DNA of 64,000 nucleotides from the NCBI GenBank assembly GCA_030998015.1, contig JARWMV010000017.1, forward strand, positions 186,001-250,000, written 5' to 3'. The notes under the pieces were generated by a model, which made no database searches, was not told the DNA's origin, and saw only the letters and a list, made by a program, of their open reading frames with translations. Of the stretch, positions 1-11,760 are shown in pieces. Numbering within the stretch: the stretch's first letter is position 1; each line of letters starts with the position of its first letter. The translations under genes and the position numbers were made by a program. Source of the stretch: Ceratorhiza oryzae-sativae (Eukaryota > Basidiomycota > Agaricomycetes > Cantharellales > Ceratobasidiaceae).

Positions 1-335
1 TTTGGGCCATGGGGTGACGTGTGGGAGGTGGCAACCTCATACTAAACGCAGGCATCAGATCTCCAGCTCGCCTTGCTAAATAGTACACCATAAACACTGC
101 CATTCATTGCGAACAGCGCGCGACGAAATGAGTTGAGCACAATCAATGCTTAAATAAATGTAGATAATTTAATAGCAGACATTTGAGTAGATCAACAAAA
201 GAATTTTGGTCTCGGAATATCTATGCCCACAATTTTCAGCTCAAACAAATATGAAACGTGAGGTCGTGCAAAACAGCCCGCGGGACTACACGAGCAATAG
301 TGAAGCAGGGAATCTCCCGGCCCCTGGCGTACACA
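1..335. other. no gene recognised
   Basis: Only short open frames without recognisable domains are present. The stretch is the flank of the LINE insertion that begins at 351, and I see no promoter or RNA gene in it. Confidence 0.5.
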
Positions 336-350
336 TCACGTGCGCACGTC

Positions 351-1105
351 TTTTTTTTTTGCATACATATTTGGAGACCTACACGAACACAGGGTCGAAC
401 CGGTCATAAGAAGAACAAACACCACGTCCGAGAGAGCAGAAAACAGCGCACAGAGGGCGGAGCGGGGGACAGAGGTCAAACGGCCTGAAGGCGTACTAAA
501 GACAGAGAACGGTCACGAGGAGGCACAGAAAACTAACAAACGAGACGGTCACGGGGGAAGCGAAAAGCGCCAGAGTCCTTGAGAAAATCGATTAGGGCCC
601 AGAGGCCTTTCATCGTGCCAAATACTTTCGCCATCTCTATCGAGAGGGAGCCTTTACGGAGTAGCCATCGTGACTCTGAATGCAGGGGGCAGTCTTGGAG
701 CACGTGCTTGATCGTCTGGAGGGTGGTGTCGTCGCAGGGACACGAGGAGTCTGGGGGGTCGTCGTGGTTGTAAGATCGATGCCTAAGCGAGTAAGCGCCA
801 GAGAAGCAATGGCCGATTATGACTTGGATGAGGCGGCATTGAAGCTCACGTCCTCTCATCTCGGCTAGGGGGCCTCTGAACCTGTTGTGTATAGGGTGTA
901 ATTTCCAGGTGGGCGGTTTGGGGAGGGTAAGTTGGACGTGAGGCGAGTGCCTGGAAGACTTCCACCGTGAGGCCCAGGCCCGGACAACTTTGGCTTTGGA
1001 TCTAGACTTGATCCATGTGATGGTGCGGTTGAATATGGGTGTGGGCGTGAGTTGCCCTGCCACGTTCGCGATAGTGTCGGCGAGCACATTTCCGGGGAAG
1101 TCAGC
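351..1105 (-). mobile_element. 5'-truncated LINE (non-LTR retrotransposon) copy
   Basis: The element lies on the minus strand. It ends in a poly(A) tail (poly-T on the plus strand from 351 to 360) and is flanked by an identical 15-bp direct repeat, TCACGTGCGCACGTC, at 336-350 and 1106-1120. It contains only the 3' end of a reverse transcriptase ORF. Truncation at the 5' end plus poly(A) plus a target-site duplication is the classic outcome of target-primed reverse transcription. The copy is about 755 bp. The identical flanking repeats suggest it is fairly young. Part of the duplicated target (ACGTGCGCACGT) is itself palindromic, so a little of the match could be coincidental, but the full 15 bp with poly(A) is strong. 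Confidence 0.85.
533..1105 (-). pseudogene. LINE reverse transcriptase/RNase H, C-terminal fragment
   Basis: The minus-strand frame is open from the insertion boundary to the stop at 533. It starts inside an RNase H-like motif (PGNVLADTIANVAG, resembling the G-N-x-x-A-D-x-x-A signature). It runs on through a basic region and ends with a CCHC-like cluster (CPC-DDTTLQTIKHVLQDCPLH, positions about 115-140 of the fragment), as in the tail of agaricomycete LINE polyproteins. The reverse transcriptase and endonuclease domains are missing because the insertion is 5' truncated, so the fragment cannot be functional. The internal methionine at 1087 is not a real start. Confidence 0.8.
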
Positions 1106-1120
1106 TCACGTGCGCACGTC

Positions 1121-1656
1121 GCGCACAGGGCTCGCTGACCTGCGCGCGCGTGTTTTTCGTCCCACCGCCTTCCCAAGACAGATTTTCTTTTTTGTTCTTA
1201 TGATGTTGCCGCCTTTTTTGGCCCTGCCACACCCAGCCCTGCGAGTCGCTCTCGCGGTCTGGGCTCTAGTCACTCCTGTGCCTTCGGGGCCGTGGGCGTC
1301 CCCCACTCTCACTGGAGGGGTTGAAAACGGCAGCATCATGGGACCATCCTAGACTTCGCATAATCTAACAAATGCAAATATAGATCTAACGCCATCAGAC
1401 GATCTATATACATTTCTCGCATATATCCGGGCTGGACGCTATCGCTGGCGCCTGCCTCAGTATGCGATTGGCAGAAGTAGAACTTATATCTCAAACAAGG
1501 ATTCCTTGTAGGTTTTTTTATTGTAGAACTCGAAGCTGTAAGAAAACCTATCGTTCACTTGCTAAGACTTGTAGAGCGTTATCTCTTGTACCAAGTGTCT
1601 CTCTTTAGACTTACTAGTATGGCTCAAATCACTGAGAAGCCATCCATATTCCCCCA
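1121..1656. other. no gene recognised; 3' flank of P450 pseudogene
   Basis: This stretch lies between the LINE insertion and the 3' end of the decayed P450. The open frames are short and compositionally biased (GC-rich before 1340, AT-rich after). From about 1621 the sequence aligns by eye with 4190 onward, the 3' flank of the second P450 copy, so the duplication reaches slightly past the coding ends. Confidence 0.45.
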
Positions 1657-3192
1657 TCATATTTCTACCCATCGCTCAATCAATTTACGATAGTCCTCAG
1701 GCCGGGAGGGTTACGACACTCTCGAACGGAACAGGACGACTGTGTCCATTAGTCGGAGCAGCTCCGCCGCGCGTGGCTCACTTGCGAGACCAGAAGGCTT
1801 GTGTGGGTCTTTGCTTCAGGAGCGGGTTATCCTGGCGGGCCCGCGACACTATAGATGGTCAGAAAGGTGCTTGCCATGATAAAGATGCTTGGTTCAGCAA
1901 AGTGGGACCCAGGACAATCACTGTGGAAGTGATTAGCGGGTGGGAGCTGAGAGAATCCGCTGCAACTGTACGATCTTCCAAAACCAAAGGACGGGGCTTC
2001 AGGAGTGCTGGTGTTGAAAAATTGATCAGGATTGAAAATTTCTGGCTCTGGGTGCACGTTCGATTCATTGCTCATTGGACTATTGATATCCGTAGAATTG
2101 GCCGTTATCATCAGGCTTGTACTGGCGTTGAGAAATCTTACTAAGCGTTGCCAATTCTGTTTACATTCTTTTAAGCACAGATTGGTCCCATTTCGGGTGC
2201 AATGACGAGGAGCTTACGGGATCGCTAGTTTAGGGATCATATAACTCATATACTCATCGTCACGCGTGCACATACGAGCAAGCCCTGGTAATTTGGATTC
2301 AAGAGCATCAATTAGCAAAAACTGTAGATTTTTCGGCCCATTCGTTACCTACCTTGCAGGGCGACTGGCTGACGCTTCATAACTTCTTTGAGTGCGGCGT
2401 TAAGATACTGTAAGGCTTTACGATCGCTCAGTTCGGGTATCCTGTGCTCTCCAAGTAAAGCATCCAGTTCAGCCTGAGCTTTTACTTGTATATCGAGATG
2501 AAAAACTATGGCAAGAATAAATATGGTCATGGCCGCCACGGTCTGTAAGGGACATGATCATTAACTCAGTATTCGGAAAAGTGCCCCGAATGTTCTGACC
2601 GCATCGCCTGCAGCTATATACCCCTAAAATGAGTGATATATTCAGGTATACTGTGGGACCAACGCCCACCACTATACAAGGTTCAGGTTACTCATTTTAT
2701 AATGTCCTGTTGTTCAGAAATGCCGTTCTTTGGAGGCTCATGTTTAGTTAAAGCAGTAAGCAGGTTCTTGAGGATAGACGGCGGTGCGGCACCAACCGCC
2801 TGTGAGACGCTGATGAGATCAGCTCTTGAACTGATAGTACTAACATGCACTCACCATTCGTAACTTGGTCTATTCGTACGGTTAGTCGATTGTTCTATCC
2901 TTTTCAGCCCTCCAAAGGTCAACCTTCTGCTTCCGACCAGCGCCTGGAAACCACGATGGTACACGTTTCAGCCAACGTATCGTATTCACATAGAACTCTG
3001 TGCAAGGCCGTTTGTTTAGTGTAGACCCAATCCAAAGATAACCTAGGCACCCTCTAGTAGGTATCACCGCCTCAGATAGGTGAAGTACAGACGTTTCTAC
3101 AGGCAGCACGCCCTTTTATCTTTTGTGAAGCAGAATACACATGGCAAGGACGCCCGACAACCCAAAAGCAGTATGTTCCGTTCATAGGCCAT
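1657..3192 (-). pseudogene. cytochrome P450, decayed tandem copy
   Basis: This is a second, damaged copy of the P450 at 4215-6429. Matching blocks are an N-terminal membrane segment (start near 3192), a segment containing SWFPGAGRKQK near 2950, the I-to-K helix region (2345-2539) and the heme loop (FGFGRS, then CPGSHFAE after an intron near 1950). The membrane anchor is fused directly to the equivalent of the middle of copy 2 near 3110, so roughly 150 codons of N-terminal domain are deleted. Other lesions are a TGA where copy 2 has TGG (2692-2694), K instead of R in the ExxR motif, a TAA at 1827-1829 replacing a lysine codon, and a frame change just before the C-terminus near 1700. The heme-loop intron is shared with copy 2, which shows descent by duplication. 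A functional product is very unlikely. Confidence 0.85.
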
Positions 3193-4214
3193 GACAAGTT
3201 GGTACACTGAAAATCGGGACGGGGGGGTGAATGTAAGGATGCGCTTATGCCGCGACATTGAACAATCGGCTGTCAGTAACATTTCGTCCCTCGTTAACTA
3301 TCGATGTTGCCATTCTCATTCTGTAAACCGCTCGCATCGACCCGAAGAAGCCGATGAGCATATCATTCTGATTGCACGTAATCATATAGATTCATTTTCC
3401 ACGGTAATATCGTACATGCGCTCCAATGAAGCACAGAGAAGATGGATTCAGTTCGAGAATCTACCTTTTGTACTTTATGCGAGCCTGGCGGTTTTCCCCA
3501 GTGAATGACCATTTGGGGGCAAAGCCTATCACGATCCCGGTATGACGGTAGTTCTTCTTTAGGTGGACCGAAGCCACACAACGTTGTGATAGGCAGCTAC
3601 GCCGAGGCACAAGCACGGGTCCAATATCGAAGCAACGTGGAATGAAGCTGGTTTATTGATACGTGCCGAGGGTAGTGGGCACGATGCAGAACACTCTCCG
3701 CCTATATCAAGGAGACAAATATCGGATTCGATCATGTTGGAAGTCATACGTGGCAGGAAATTTTACCGAGAGAGATTTCACTAATCACCAGGTAGGTTTG
3801 GATTTTGCTTAGTTATGCGCTTACTCGACGTTTTTAAGTGGCTTGACTGTACAGTACCGATCGCTTATATGCGTCGGTAAAATTTTCGTGTATCTTGTGT
3901 TCTCGCTTATATCTACACTCGCTTTGGGGCTATTCGCGAAATGCAGCCTACCCGCTACCTCGAGTTTGACAAATCGTATTAGGATATTTTCATAGAGCCA
4001 AAGACATTCGAAAAACGGGGTGGACCAGCAAATATCGGTTCGGGTGCTGAAAGAAAGAGTCATTCGATGACGGAACTGAATCGACGTCGATCTCTAAAAT
4101 TCGCAATTAGTCGGACGGGACCTCCCATAGAGGCTCTGCTCAAGCAAAACTACAAAACAAGTCTCTAATGAGATAAATTGTCAATTTTTGGAATCATTTC
4201 ATTCATATTTTTCA
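3193..4214. other. P450 spacer with duplicated promoter remnants
   Basis: This spacer separates the two P450 copies. Blocks such as the one at 3390-3420 and the one at 3505-3530 resemble 6588-6620 and 6638-6665 upstream of copy 2, so the ancestral duplication unit seems to have included upstream regulatory sequence. Insertions or divergence separate the blocks. Open frames here are short and unconvincing. Confidence 0.45.
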
Positions 4215-6429
4215 TTAAATTTCTATCCATTGTTCAATCAAGTGGCGACGGCTCTCGGATCGTGGAATGACGACGCTCTCAAACGGAACAGGATGTCTAC
4301 ATACGTGAGTCGGATTAAATAATCTATATATGCTAGTGTGCTTACGAGACGAGCAGGCTTGTATGCGACTTTGCGTCGGGGGCAGGTTTCCCTGGAGGGC
4401 TCGAAACGTTAAAGACTGTTAGAAACGTGCTTGCCATGAGGAAGAAGCTTGATTCCGCAAAGTGAGCTCCAGGGCAATCGCTATCGACGTCATCAGCCTC
4501 GACGCCAAAGAGACATCAATACCACTCTACCGTCTACCAAAACCAAAGGCAGGCGCAGCGGGAGTATCCGTGTGGAAAAAGCGATCAGGGTTGAATTCTT
4601 CTGGCTCTGGGTATACGTTCGGATCGTTACTCATAGCCCTGTCAACAAGCATGGTATGAACTGCTATCCTGCGATATCAAGCAACCTTACCATGCATTCC
4701 CAATGCTATTTGAGGTTTTTTTCAAGACACGCATATCAAAATCAATAGTGACGAACTCACACAATCGCTCCTTTGGGGATCAAGTAGCCTCTATACTCAT
4801 TGTCCTGGGTACACCCGCGTGGAAGTCCTGCAATTTGAATTCGGACAGTTCAACTCCAATGTTGTGGAGCATTAAGACTCGTAAACTACCTACCCACGGG
4901 CGAAACTGGGCGCCATCTCATGACTTCTTTGAGTACAGCATTGAGATACGGCAAGGCTTCACGATCGCTGAGCTCGGGTAGCCTATTCTCTTGTAGAACG
5001 GCATCAAGTTCAGCCTGAGCTTTTACCTGTACATTGGGGTGCCAAACCATTGCTAGGATAAAGGTCTTCATGGTTGCCACGGTCTAAAATGACGTTCATG
5101 AGCTCATTATTCATAAAGCGCACTGGGAATCCCCTGACCGTATCGGCTGCGGCTGTATATATGCGCAGAATCAGTGATATAATCGGATCGACCACAGACT
5201 CAAAGACTCACCTCCATACAGGGATCCCGCGACCCATTTTATGATGTCTTCCTGTTCAGCCATGCCGTGCTTTGGAGGACCGTTCGTGGCCAAGGCGGTC
5301 AGAAGATTTTTGAGAATTGACGCTGGTGCAACGCCAGCGGCCTTTTGCATGTTACTGAGCCGATGTCTCGGACCGCATGCATTTACATGCGCTCACCATT
5401 CGTTCCTTGGTCCATTCGTACGGTTCATCGATTGTTCTGTCTTTTTCGGCCCTCCAGAGGTCAGCTTTGCGTTTCCAACCAGCGCCAGGAAACCATGATG
5501 GTATATACTTCAACCAAGGTATCGTATTCACGTAGAACTCTACGGTTTTGTGAGGTGGGCATGAATCAAGTCAGTTTACCAGTGTCACTGATACTCACTC
5601 GCAGGCATTGCTGCTTCGCACAAATGAAGTACAGACGTTTCTACCAGTGCAACGAGCTCGTCCTGAGGATATGACGATTCATATCCGTAGACGGCGGAGA
5701 GTATGAGCGCTGCAGCCATCCTAACGATGAAATCATGCCATGTTAACACTCGTCCGAAATATGATGTCGAAATACGTACCACTGGAGCTCTCGCGCAATA
5801 TTGTTTGGATCATAGAGCAAACGTTGCATCGATGTCCTGACTTGCTTGACCATCCTTGGCCAAAGCTCATCGCCTGCACTAGGGCGTAGCACCGATTGCG
5901 ACATGGCACGTTGAATCTTCCAACGCTCGCTATATCGCATGAAGGCTGTATCTTTACCCCAGCCAACACTTGAGCGCCCAGGTAAATGTTTAAGACGCGG
6001 GTTTGCTTAGTAAAACAAAAACAGATCCTCACAGTCTTTCGTCGTTTAGCATAGGTAGTTCCGCTCGGTCCGAGTATATGGTTCCTCGCTTGCCAAAGAG
6101 ATCTTTGGCTGCCTCGACGGAGTTCAGAACGACAATGACTTGTCCGAGGACGGTGAAGGATATAATATCGCCTCGAGAATACGTTACATGTCAGCCCAGT
6201 CGATCATTCCATCGCTAAAATGGATGGACATACTGCCCAGTTGGCGGCCTATATCTCTATATACCACATATTCCTCAGACGATGGCAATTGAAACATGTG
6301 ACCAAAAATAGGATATCCTTTGATAGAAGGCGGTAAAGGGAGCGTAGCCTTCTTTCTCTTATAGAACAGAATGCACAATCCAAGTACGCCCGACAATCCG
6401 AAAAGTAAAGTCGTCTGATTGTCAGGCAT
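4215..6429 (-). CDS. cytochrome P450 monooxygenase (O-methylsterigmatocystin oxidoreductase-like)
   Basis: This is a microsomal heme-thiolate monooxygenase that would use O2 and electrons from a P450 reductase at the ER; the substrate is unknown. It starts MPDNQTTLLFGLSGVLGLC, an N-terminal membrane anchor, followed by a basic stop-transfer (KRKK) and a proline-rich hinge (LPLPPSIKGYPIFGH). Further motifs are RMAAALILSAVYGYE (helix C/D region), SWFPGAGWKRK, ExxR as EVMR within LKEVMRWRPVSPVG (near 4900), the PERF-like PEEFNPDRF, and the heme loop FGFGRRDCPG whose cysteine is ligand to iron. A short intron (about 50 nt) splits the loop after FGFGR. The final exon gives HPVPFESVVIPRSE and ends at 4215. 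At least eight introns are implied. I found no break in the exons I traced, so it looks intact, unlike its neighbour. Fungal P450s of this type work in secondary metabolism or detoxification. A TATA-like run lies at 6466-6477. Confidence 0.85.
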
Positions 6430-7122
6430 GGCGAAGGCCAGTGGGGGGCGAATGTGTCGCAGTCTATGTATATAAATGAGTTGATATGCCGTCATCCATC
6501 AAATTAGTGGCCTTGTCATCGGATTTCTTCGCATCGATGCGATGGAGCTGTGGAGTTCAAGGTACCATATGTCATAAAGTAAACCTTTGGGTTCATTTTC
6601 CCACAATGATATTTACGTATGACGTTGCTCTTCTGCAAATGACCGTTTGGGGACAACTTGTGATGGTTCAAATAGGGTTGTGTGCTCTCTTGTACCGACG
6701 AAGGACAAATCATGTATGATCATCAGCCGCTCCAACGACCCAGGTAGATCCAATCAGGATTTCTGTGTGGTGCCGTTGATCGTGGACAGGCACCGAGCGC
6801 TCTCCTATATATCCCGTCTAGCATAAACAGAGTCGAAAGTAGCTCTGCCAAATCGGAAAAGAAAACGAGTCGGCGGTGTGGACTAGCCCGGAATAAGCGA
6901 GCCTTGGCGCGAATAAAAGTTTTATGATAGTCTGGGTCAGACCTAGCTCAGCGATTATAGGCATGTGGGAGTTACGGGGGATTCACGAAGATGACTGAGT
7001 CTAGTCGCTTGTTTATTTAAGTTAGATGTGCACGGCAATGTTGCGGGTAAGACTCAGGGTGGCGCTGCGATCTGCATGCTCTCACGTGACTTCGCGACCC
7101 ATCCTCGCGAACCCCAACCACG
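6430..7122. promoter_or_regulatory. divergent intergenic region, P450 / MAU2
   Basis: This region separates the minus-strand P450 from the plus-strand MAU2 gene, so both promoters should lie here. A TATATAAAT-like stretch at about 6466-6477 is close to the P450 start. A CACGTGAC element sits at 7083-7090, 33 bp before the MAU2 ATG, resembling elements in other promoters of this window. No additional gene is recognisable. Confidence 0.5.
7083..7090 (+). promoter_or_regulatory. CACGTGAC element upstream of MAU2
   Basis: An E-box/CACGTG palindrome extended with AC lies 33 bp before the ATG. The same octamer occurs twice in the HOG1-CCT3 promoter. In fungi such sites bind bHLH factors of the Cbf1/USF type; the factor here is unknown. 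Confidence 0.4.
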
Positions 7123-9875
7123 ATGGTCGCGCGCGGCGGCGCGCCCAAGCGCAAACACAGCGAACTCGACCCCGACGACGACGCCGAGCGCGTCCCGACC
7201 GCCACGGTTCTTCTCGCCCTCCCTATGCTTGTGTCGTACCCTCCGGATCACCCGATGCACATCCCTGGGTTGCGCGCGTCGCTCAAGGCACTTCGTCGGT
7301 GTACGGGGCTTGGTCGTCCCGGCGAGCTCGACGAAAGTGGAGATGCTTCGAGGAAACGCGCAAAGAATGTGGATGGCGAGCGGGCTGCTGGTGGCGGGAC
7401 GATGACGCCCGAAGTCCAAGTGCGGGCCTGGGTGGCGCTTGCCGAGGTCGGGATGATGGTCCTCAAGACGCGGTGCAGCCGGTGGGGAGAGGACAACCAA
7501 GCGCAATGGCAATGGACGCTCGGCGTAGAACACGACGTGAGTATTACGTTTTGCTATTGTCGGCGCACTGCTGATGTCGGGTGCCTATTCCAGATCGACA
7601 CCGCATTGCTCAAGGGCGTGCGTGCTATTTTCCCAATATGATTGATGATTCCGGCTGACCGCATACATCACAGCTCGCACTCGCCAACACGCTTCCCTCA
7701 CTGCGGGCGTACAAGGACCCACTCACGCTCCTCAGCGCTCGCGCCGCCACACCCAAACGAGCCCAGAAGATACTGACGACCATGATATCCTCGACGGCTT
7801 CCTTACCCCCGACCAAATATACCTATGAAGCGTACCTCGCACTCGCCGATCTCCACCTATACCCTCCGACTGGGTCCAGCAAACTTAATCTCGGTGCTGG
7901 CCTCCACGTGCTCTCCCAGATGCGGACTAGGGCGGAGGCCGCCAGAGACAAGGCTGTGGTACAACTCGCCACCGTTGCAATACTCCGCGCTCGCGTGGTA
8001 TTCTGTACCGAGGGTATTGCAGAAGACATCGGATCCGAGAAGCTCGAAGATTCGATGAGGAATGCCGAAGTCGAGCTGGGCATCACACCCACTCAGGCTG
8101 CTGCGACCGAGGAGGATAAACCAGAAAAGAACCCTGCCGCTAAAGTTGTCATGGCCGATGCCTCGAACCGAGCTCAGCCAGCCTGTTCGTCTCTGCTTCC
8201 GCCACCCCCACCGCCGCCGACGACAACCACAACGTCCAAGCCTTGCCCCCCAACGCCCCAGCATTCCACGCCCGCTATCCCTGCCGTTTCTTCCGAGTCC
8301 GAGCCGAGTTACATCTACCACCTTCGGGTCCAGGCTTTATTTTTGGGAATCGCGCTCTTTACCTATCTCGGAAATGCGGAATCGACGGCCAAGCGGGTTG
8401 CTCGGGCCCACGCAATTCTAGATTCCGGGCAGCTGGAATATGAGGAGGCGTGTTTCTGCGGAATGAGACGACAGGAGGGCGAAGTAGAGCCTCGAGGGGA
8501 GAGAAAAGAGACTCCGACCGTGGACAGGCTCGGAGAGGAGGAAGAGGAGGAAAAGGATACCTGCCCCTGTGTGCGGTCGTTTATCCTTCCTTTGCCCTTG
8601 AACACTGGCGATCAATTGATGGTCCGCACGACTCATCCTCGTGTCATGTTTGAGCTTGCGTTTTTGATATCGAGCGTGTCGAGGCGAGACGTCGTCGGAC
8701 GAAAACCAAGACGGATGGTATTTGCTGCCGAGGGATTGAGGGCCACGGAGGAGACTGGTGTAGATGTTGCCTGTGAGTTTGAGGATCTGAGAATCTACGA
8801 GTCGGGGTTGATTTGGTGTTTAAGTTCCTGTGTGGGCTACACTGGAAGACGTAAGGCAGACGGAACTGCGGCTGGCGGAAATCAGGGCTGATTTAATGTG
8901 TGAACTGGCAGCGGTTAGTCACTCCTTTTTACAGAAATTTCCCGGGAATTAATGTCATATTCAGATCGCAACCATGCGTTCGGAGTTTGATATCGCTGAG
9001 CGTGTGCGTGTTATGTGCACCAACATTCAAGAAAGCGTGACTGATTCGCAGATGATTCCCAGCGCTTGGCAGAGCTTATAGCCCACACCCGGAATTACGG
9101 TCTATTCGAGTCCTTTGCACCCCGAATATCGTTGCATTATGCCCACTTTGCACATGCACGAGGACGCGAGGAGAGGGCTACCATGTGTTACGAGGTAAAT
9201 CCGATAGACCTTGTTATCTGCTCTCATGCTCAAGTTTGCCTAGGCCGCCATCCGATCCTCTCCCCCTGGTTCTTATATCCATATATCTGCTCGCGCTAGT
9301 CTTCTCGCTCTCCAACTCGGAATTGCCGCACGGAAGAAACAACTTGCAAAACCAAACACCCCTCCTACCCCAACTCAACACGACACCTCGGTTCTCCCGG
9401 CTCTAACGCATTCTCTCGCTCCGCTCGCTCATGTCCTGCGCACACCTGGCCTTCCTATTGTTCGGGCAAAAGAGCAGCTCAAGCTGGCGCTAGAAGGTAC
9501 GACCCGCGCGCAGGACAACTATACGCGTGCTTTGGTTGTCGCAATGAGCGCGGCGCATTACATGCATACGGCCGAATCGCATGCGAGTACCATGTTGGGC
9601 ACGGTCAAACAGCTCGCTGCTGGGATGGGCGCTACCGAGAAAGGAAAAGAGGGTGAAGAAGGAAGAGGAACGTGGGGAATGCACCATTGGGGCTGTGGGT
9701 CGGGCTGAGGCTTTCCGGTCAGTCTTTTTTTTTTTCGCTAGGATGGTTTAGACTGAGGGGGCTACTTTTTCTCTCAGAATTGTACAAACGAGCTGGAGAG
9801 ACTGAGCAAGCCAAAAAGCAAGACGCAAAGAACAAAAAGCTTTTGAAAGCTGTTTCTGAGATTGGAGCCGAGTGA
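7123..9875 (+). CDS. cohesin loading factor MAU2/Scc4
   Basis: Scc4/MAU2 is a TPR-superhelix protein that with Scc2/NIPBL loads cohesin on chromatin in the nucleus. The start MVARGGAPKRKHSEL leads into helical repeats, for example IDTALLKG / LALANTLPSLRAYKDPLTLL after the second intron, as in the family PF10345. A low-complexity acidic and proline-rich insertion follows (about 8100-8290). Next comes the family block TTHPRVMFELAFLISSVSRRD...GRKPRRMVFAAEGLRA, and the C-terminal GNAPLGLWVG ... ELYKRAGETEQAKKQ, which is highly characteristic. There are several short introns. The reading frame slips by one missing base between VKQLAAGMGATEK and GNAPLGLWVG (near 9645-9680), with no plausible intron to explain it. 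In an essential single-copy gene this suggests a sequence error. The first ATG after the CACGTGAC element was chosen as start. Confidence 0.82.
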
Positions 9876-11760
9876 CCCATCTTTGGAGGACTGGATTCGG
9901 TAATTTATACACGGGCTATTTCGGTTCGTATTTAAGTGTGTATTATAGCTATTTGGGATGTCGTATCTGAACGTGGAGTCGCTCTGCCTATGTTGCCTTT
10001 ATGAGCGTGAGTGGAGAAGATTAGCCAGTTATGTATCAAGGCTCCTCGGGGGTGAGTGGGTGCCACCCATTGCTGACACAGAAACGGCATATTTCAATAA
10101 TTGTGAGTGTTTCTACTGGCAGGGTGGCTAATATGGCTGTTACGTGATCAGTAGGATAAAATCTGGTCACGCAGATCCCGGCTGCTGGCGGTCCCTGGCG
10201 CAACTCGACCATAGTCAAAAATATCTCGAGTCCCCCGCCCAGATCGCAACATTTCTGTCTCTCGAAATATTCACCAGCTTCTATCATACATCCAAAGCCT
10301 GGCCTATAATGCAGCATACAAACCAAGCGGTTCGTTCCTTGGGTTCCGAGAATATAGCAGATCAGCAGGAATGGTTCGTCCATAACCATCACGGACCCGG
10401 CAGCAGACAACAGGCGTTATCGAAGATTACTTGAACTATCAACCACTAGCCAATACGGCGATGGGCAAGACCTGGGTGATATCTCATTAGCCTGCCACAC
10501 TCTCCTGGAATTGTTCGATACTAGTCTCATGGGGCATGGCGCATTTAGTCTTCATACACTCCTACGCGATCCGAGTTCTCCGCTGATGGGGTTCTAGAAT
10601 GGTATTCCTGTTGTTTTGCGGCTTAGCCAGAACGGCCTAGCTTGGGACAAAGACAAATAGTTATTCGCTAGTTCCGTCAAGGTTGGGGATGCTCAAATAT
10701 TTGTTGAGTAGGATGAACTTGCAGCGCGCATACAGGCTAACAAAGGTCAAGATATCATCCAACGAACTACACAAACATTTGCCAATGTCAAAAATACCTC
10801 CTGGACCTTGCAACATCAATACGCGACTGCATCTGGCAAAAAGCGAAATGCGGCGCTGAGCTTCAGTCGTGCATATATAGGTATGTCTTTGAACGCTGCA
10901 ACTCCCAACGATCGCTGACGGTCTTAGCAGGGATCGTGCTTTGGTCAACGTCCAGTTGAAGTCTGAAATATCATCACCTCTTTCATTGGGCTGGGCTGCT
11001 CGGCTGCGGGTGCCATGAATCAAGCGGCTGTCCCGTGATTTCTTCTGGAATGGCTTGCAAAAGCCGCCATGACCGTAACGGCACGGTTCATGTTGTTCAA
11101 GATCGGTTTTGACCCAACTCAAAGCACCCTGGGCGTCCACGCTCCCACCATGGTCCTTAGCATATTTGACACATTCGCACGCCAAGAGCAAAGTAAATCA
11201 GAATTCACATGTGTTCGTTATGCGTGAATAGGATTTATCCGAATGACGTTCTGCTCAACCGAGTAAGTTTTGCCCAGGCCGCCTCCCCCGGTGCGTATCT
11301 CAGCCCCATCACCCCACCACCATCGCCCTTCCACTGCATCTTGGGGTTGGCGGTCGATGGGTCCCTCTGAGGCTGTAATCGAGTCAAGGGACTGACGAGA
11401 TCATCTTGCTGGAATTTGATCTTGTCACGGACTAAACGTTTTCATACGACCAAGTTGGATATCAAAATTTTGCGGGTAGACTGTTTGATTGGCGGAAAAA
11501 TAGTGGAATTAAATATTCAAGTCGTGGACGCAGCTTCCTAAAGTGGCCTGTCAAATGAGCCCCATCGTGGGTGTAGAGCGTTGGAGCACGGATGGTCACG
11601 TGCAATCCCCCCACAGCTTCGTCCCTTCAATTTGACTCCCACATCCACCATCCTCATCTCCACCACTTGGCTTGATTCGGCCCCCATTTCTAGATTTAAC
11701 ATATTAAATAAATAAGTTCTGCCTTTCACACGGCTCGGTACTGGCGCACTTCGACGCGCA
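9876..11760. other. no gene recognised; scattered open frames
   Basis: About 1.9 kb without a recognisable gene. On the plus strand, stretches near 10420-10590 and 10680-10880 read like short coding segments broken by stops, and on the minus strand there is an open frame of 176 codons at 10661-11191. None shows a known domain and the two strands conflict, so a degraded gene is possible but unproven. The last 170 bp should hold the DUS1 promoter, including a CACGTG at 11597-11602. Confidence 0.35.
11597..11602 (+). promoter_or_regulatory. CACGTG element upstream of DUS1
   Basis: A GTCACGTGC context lies about 160 bp before the DUS1 ATG. It is one of several CACGTG sites placed upstream of genes in this window. 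Confidence 0.3.

Noticed and set aside
7054..7533. Minus-strand 159-codon frame opposite the MAU2 first exon
   Set aside because: Biased Arg/Pro-rich shadow of the GC-rich MAU2 exon.
10661..11191. Minus-strand open frame of 176 codons as a gene
   Set aside because: No domain, no family resemblance and competing plus-strand segments, so I only describe the region.
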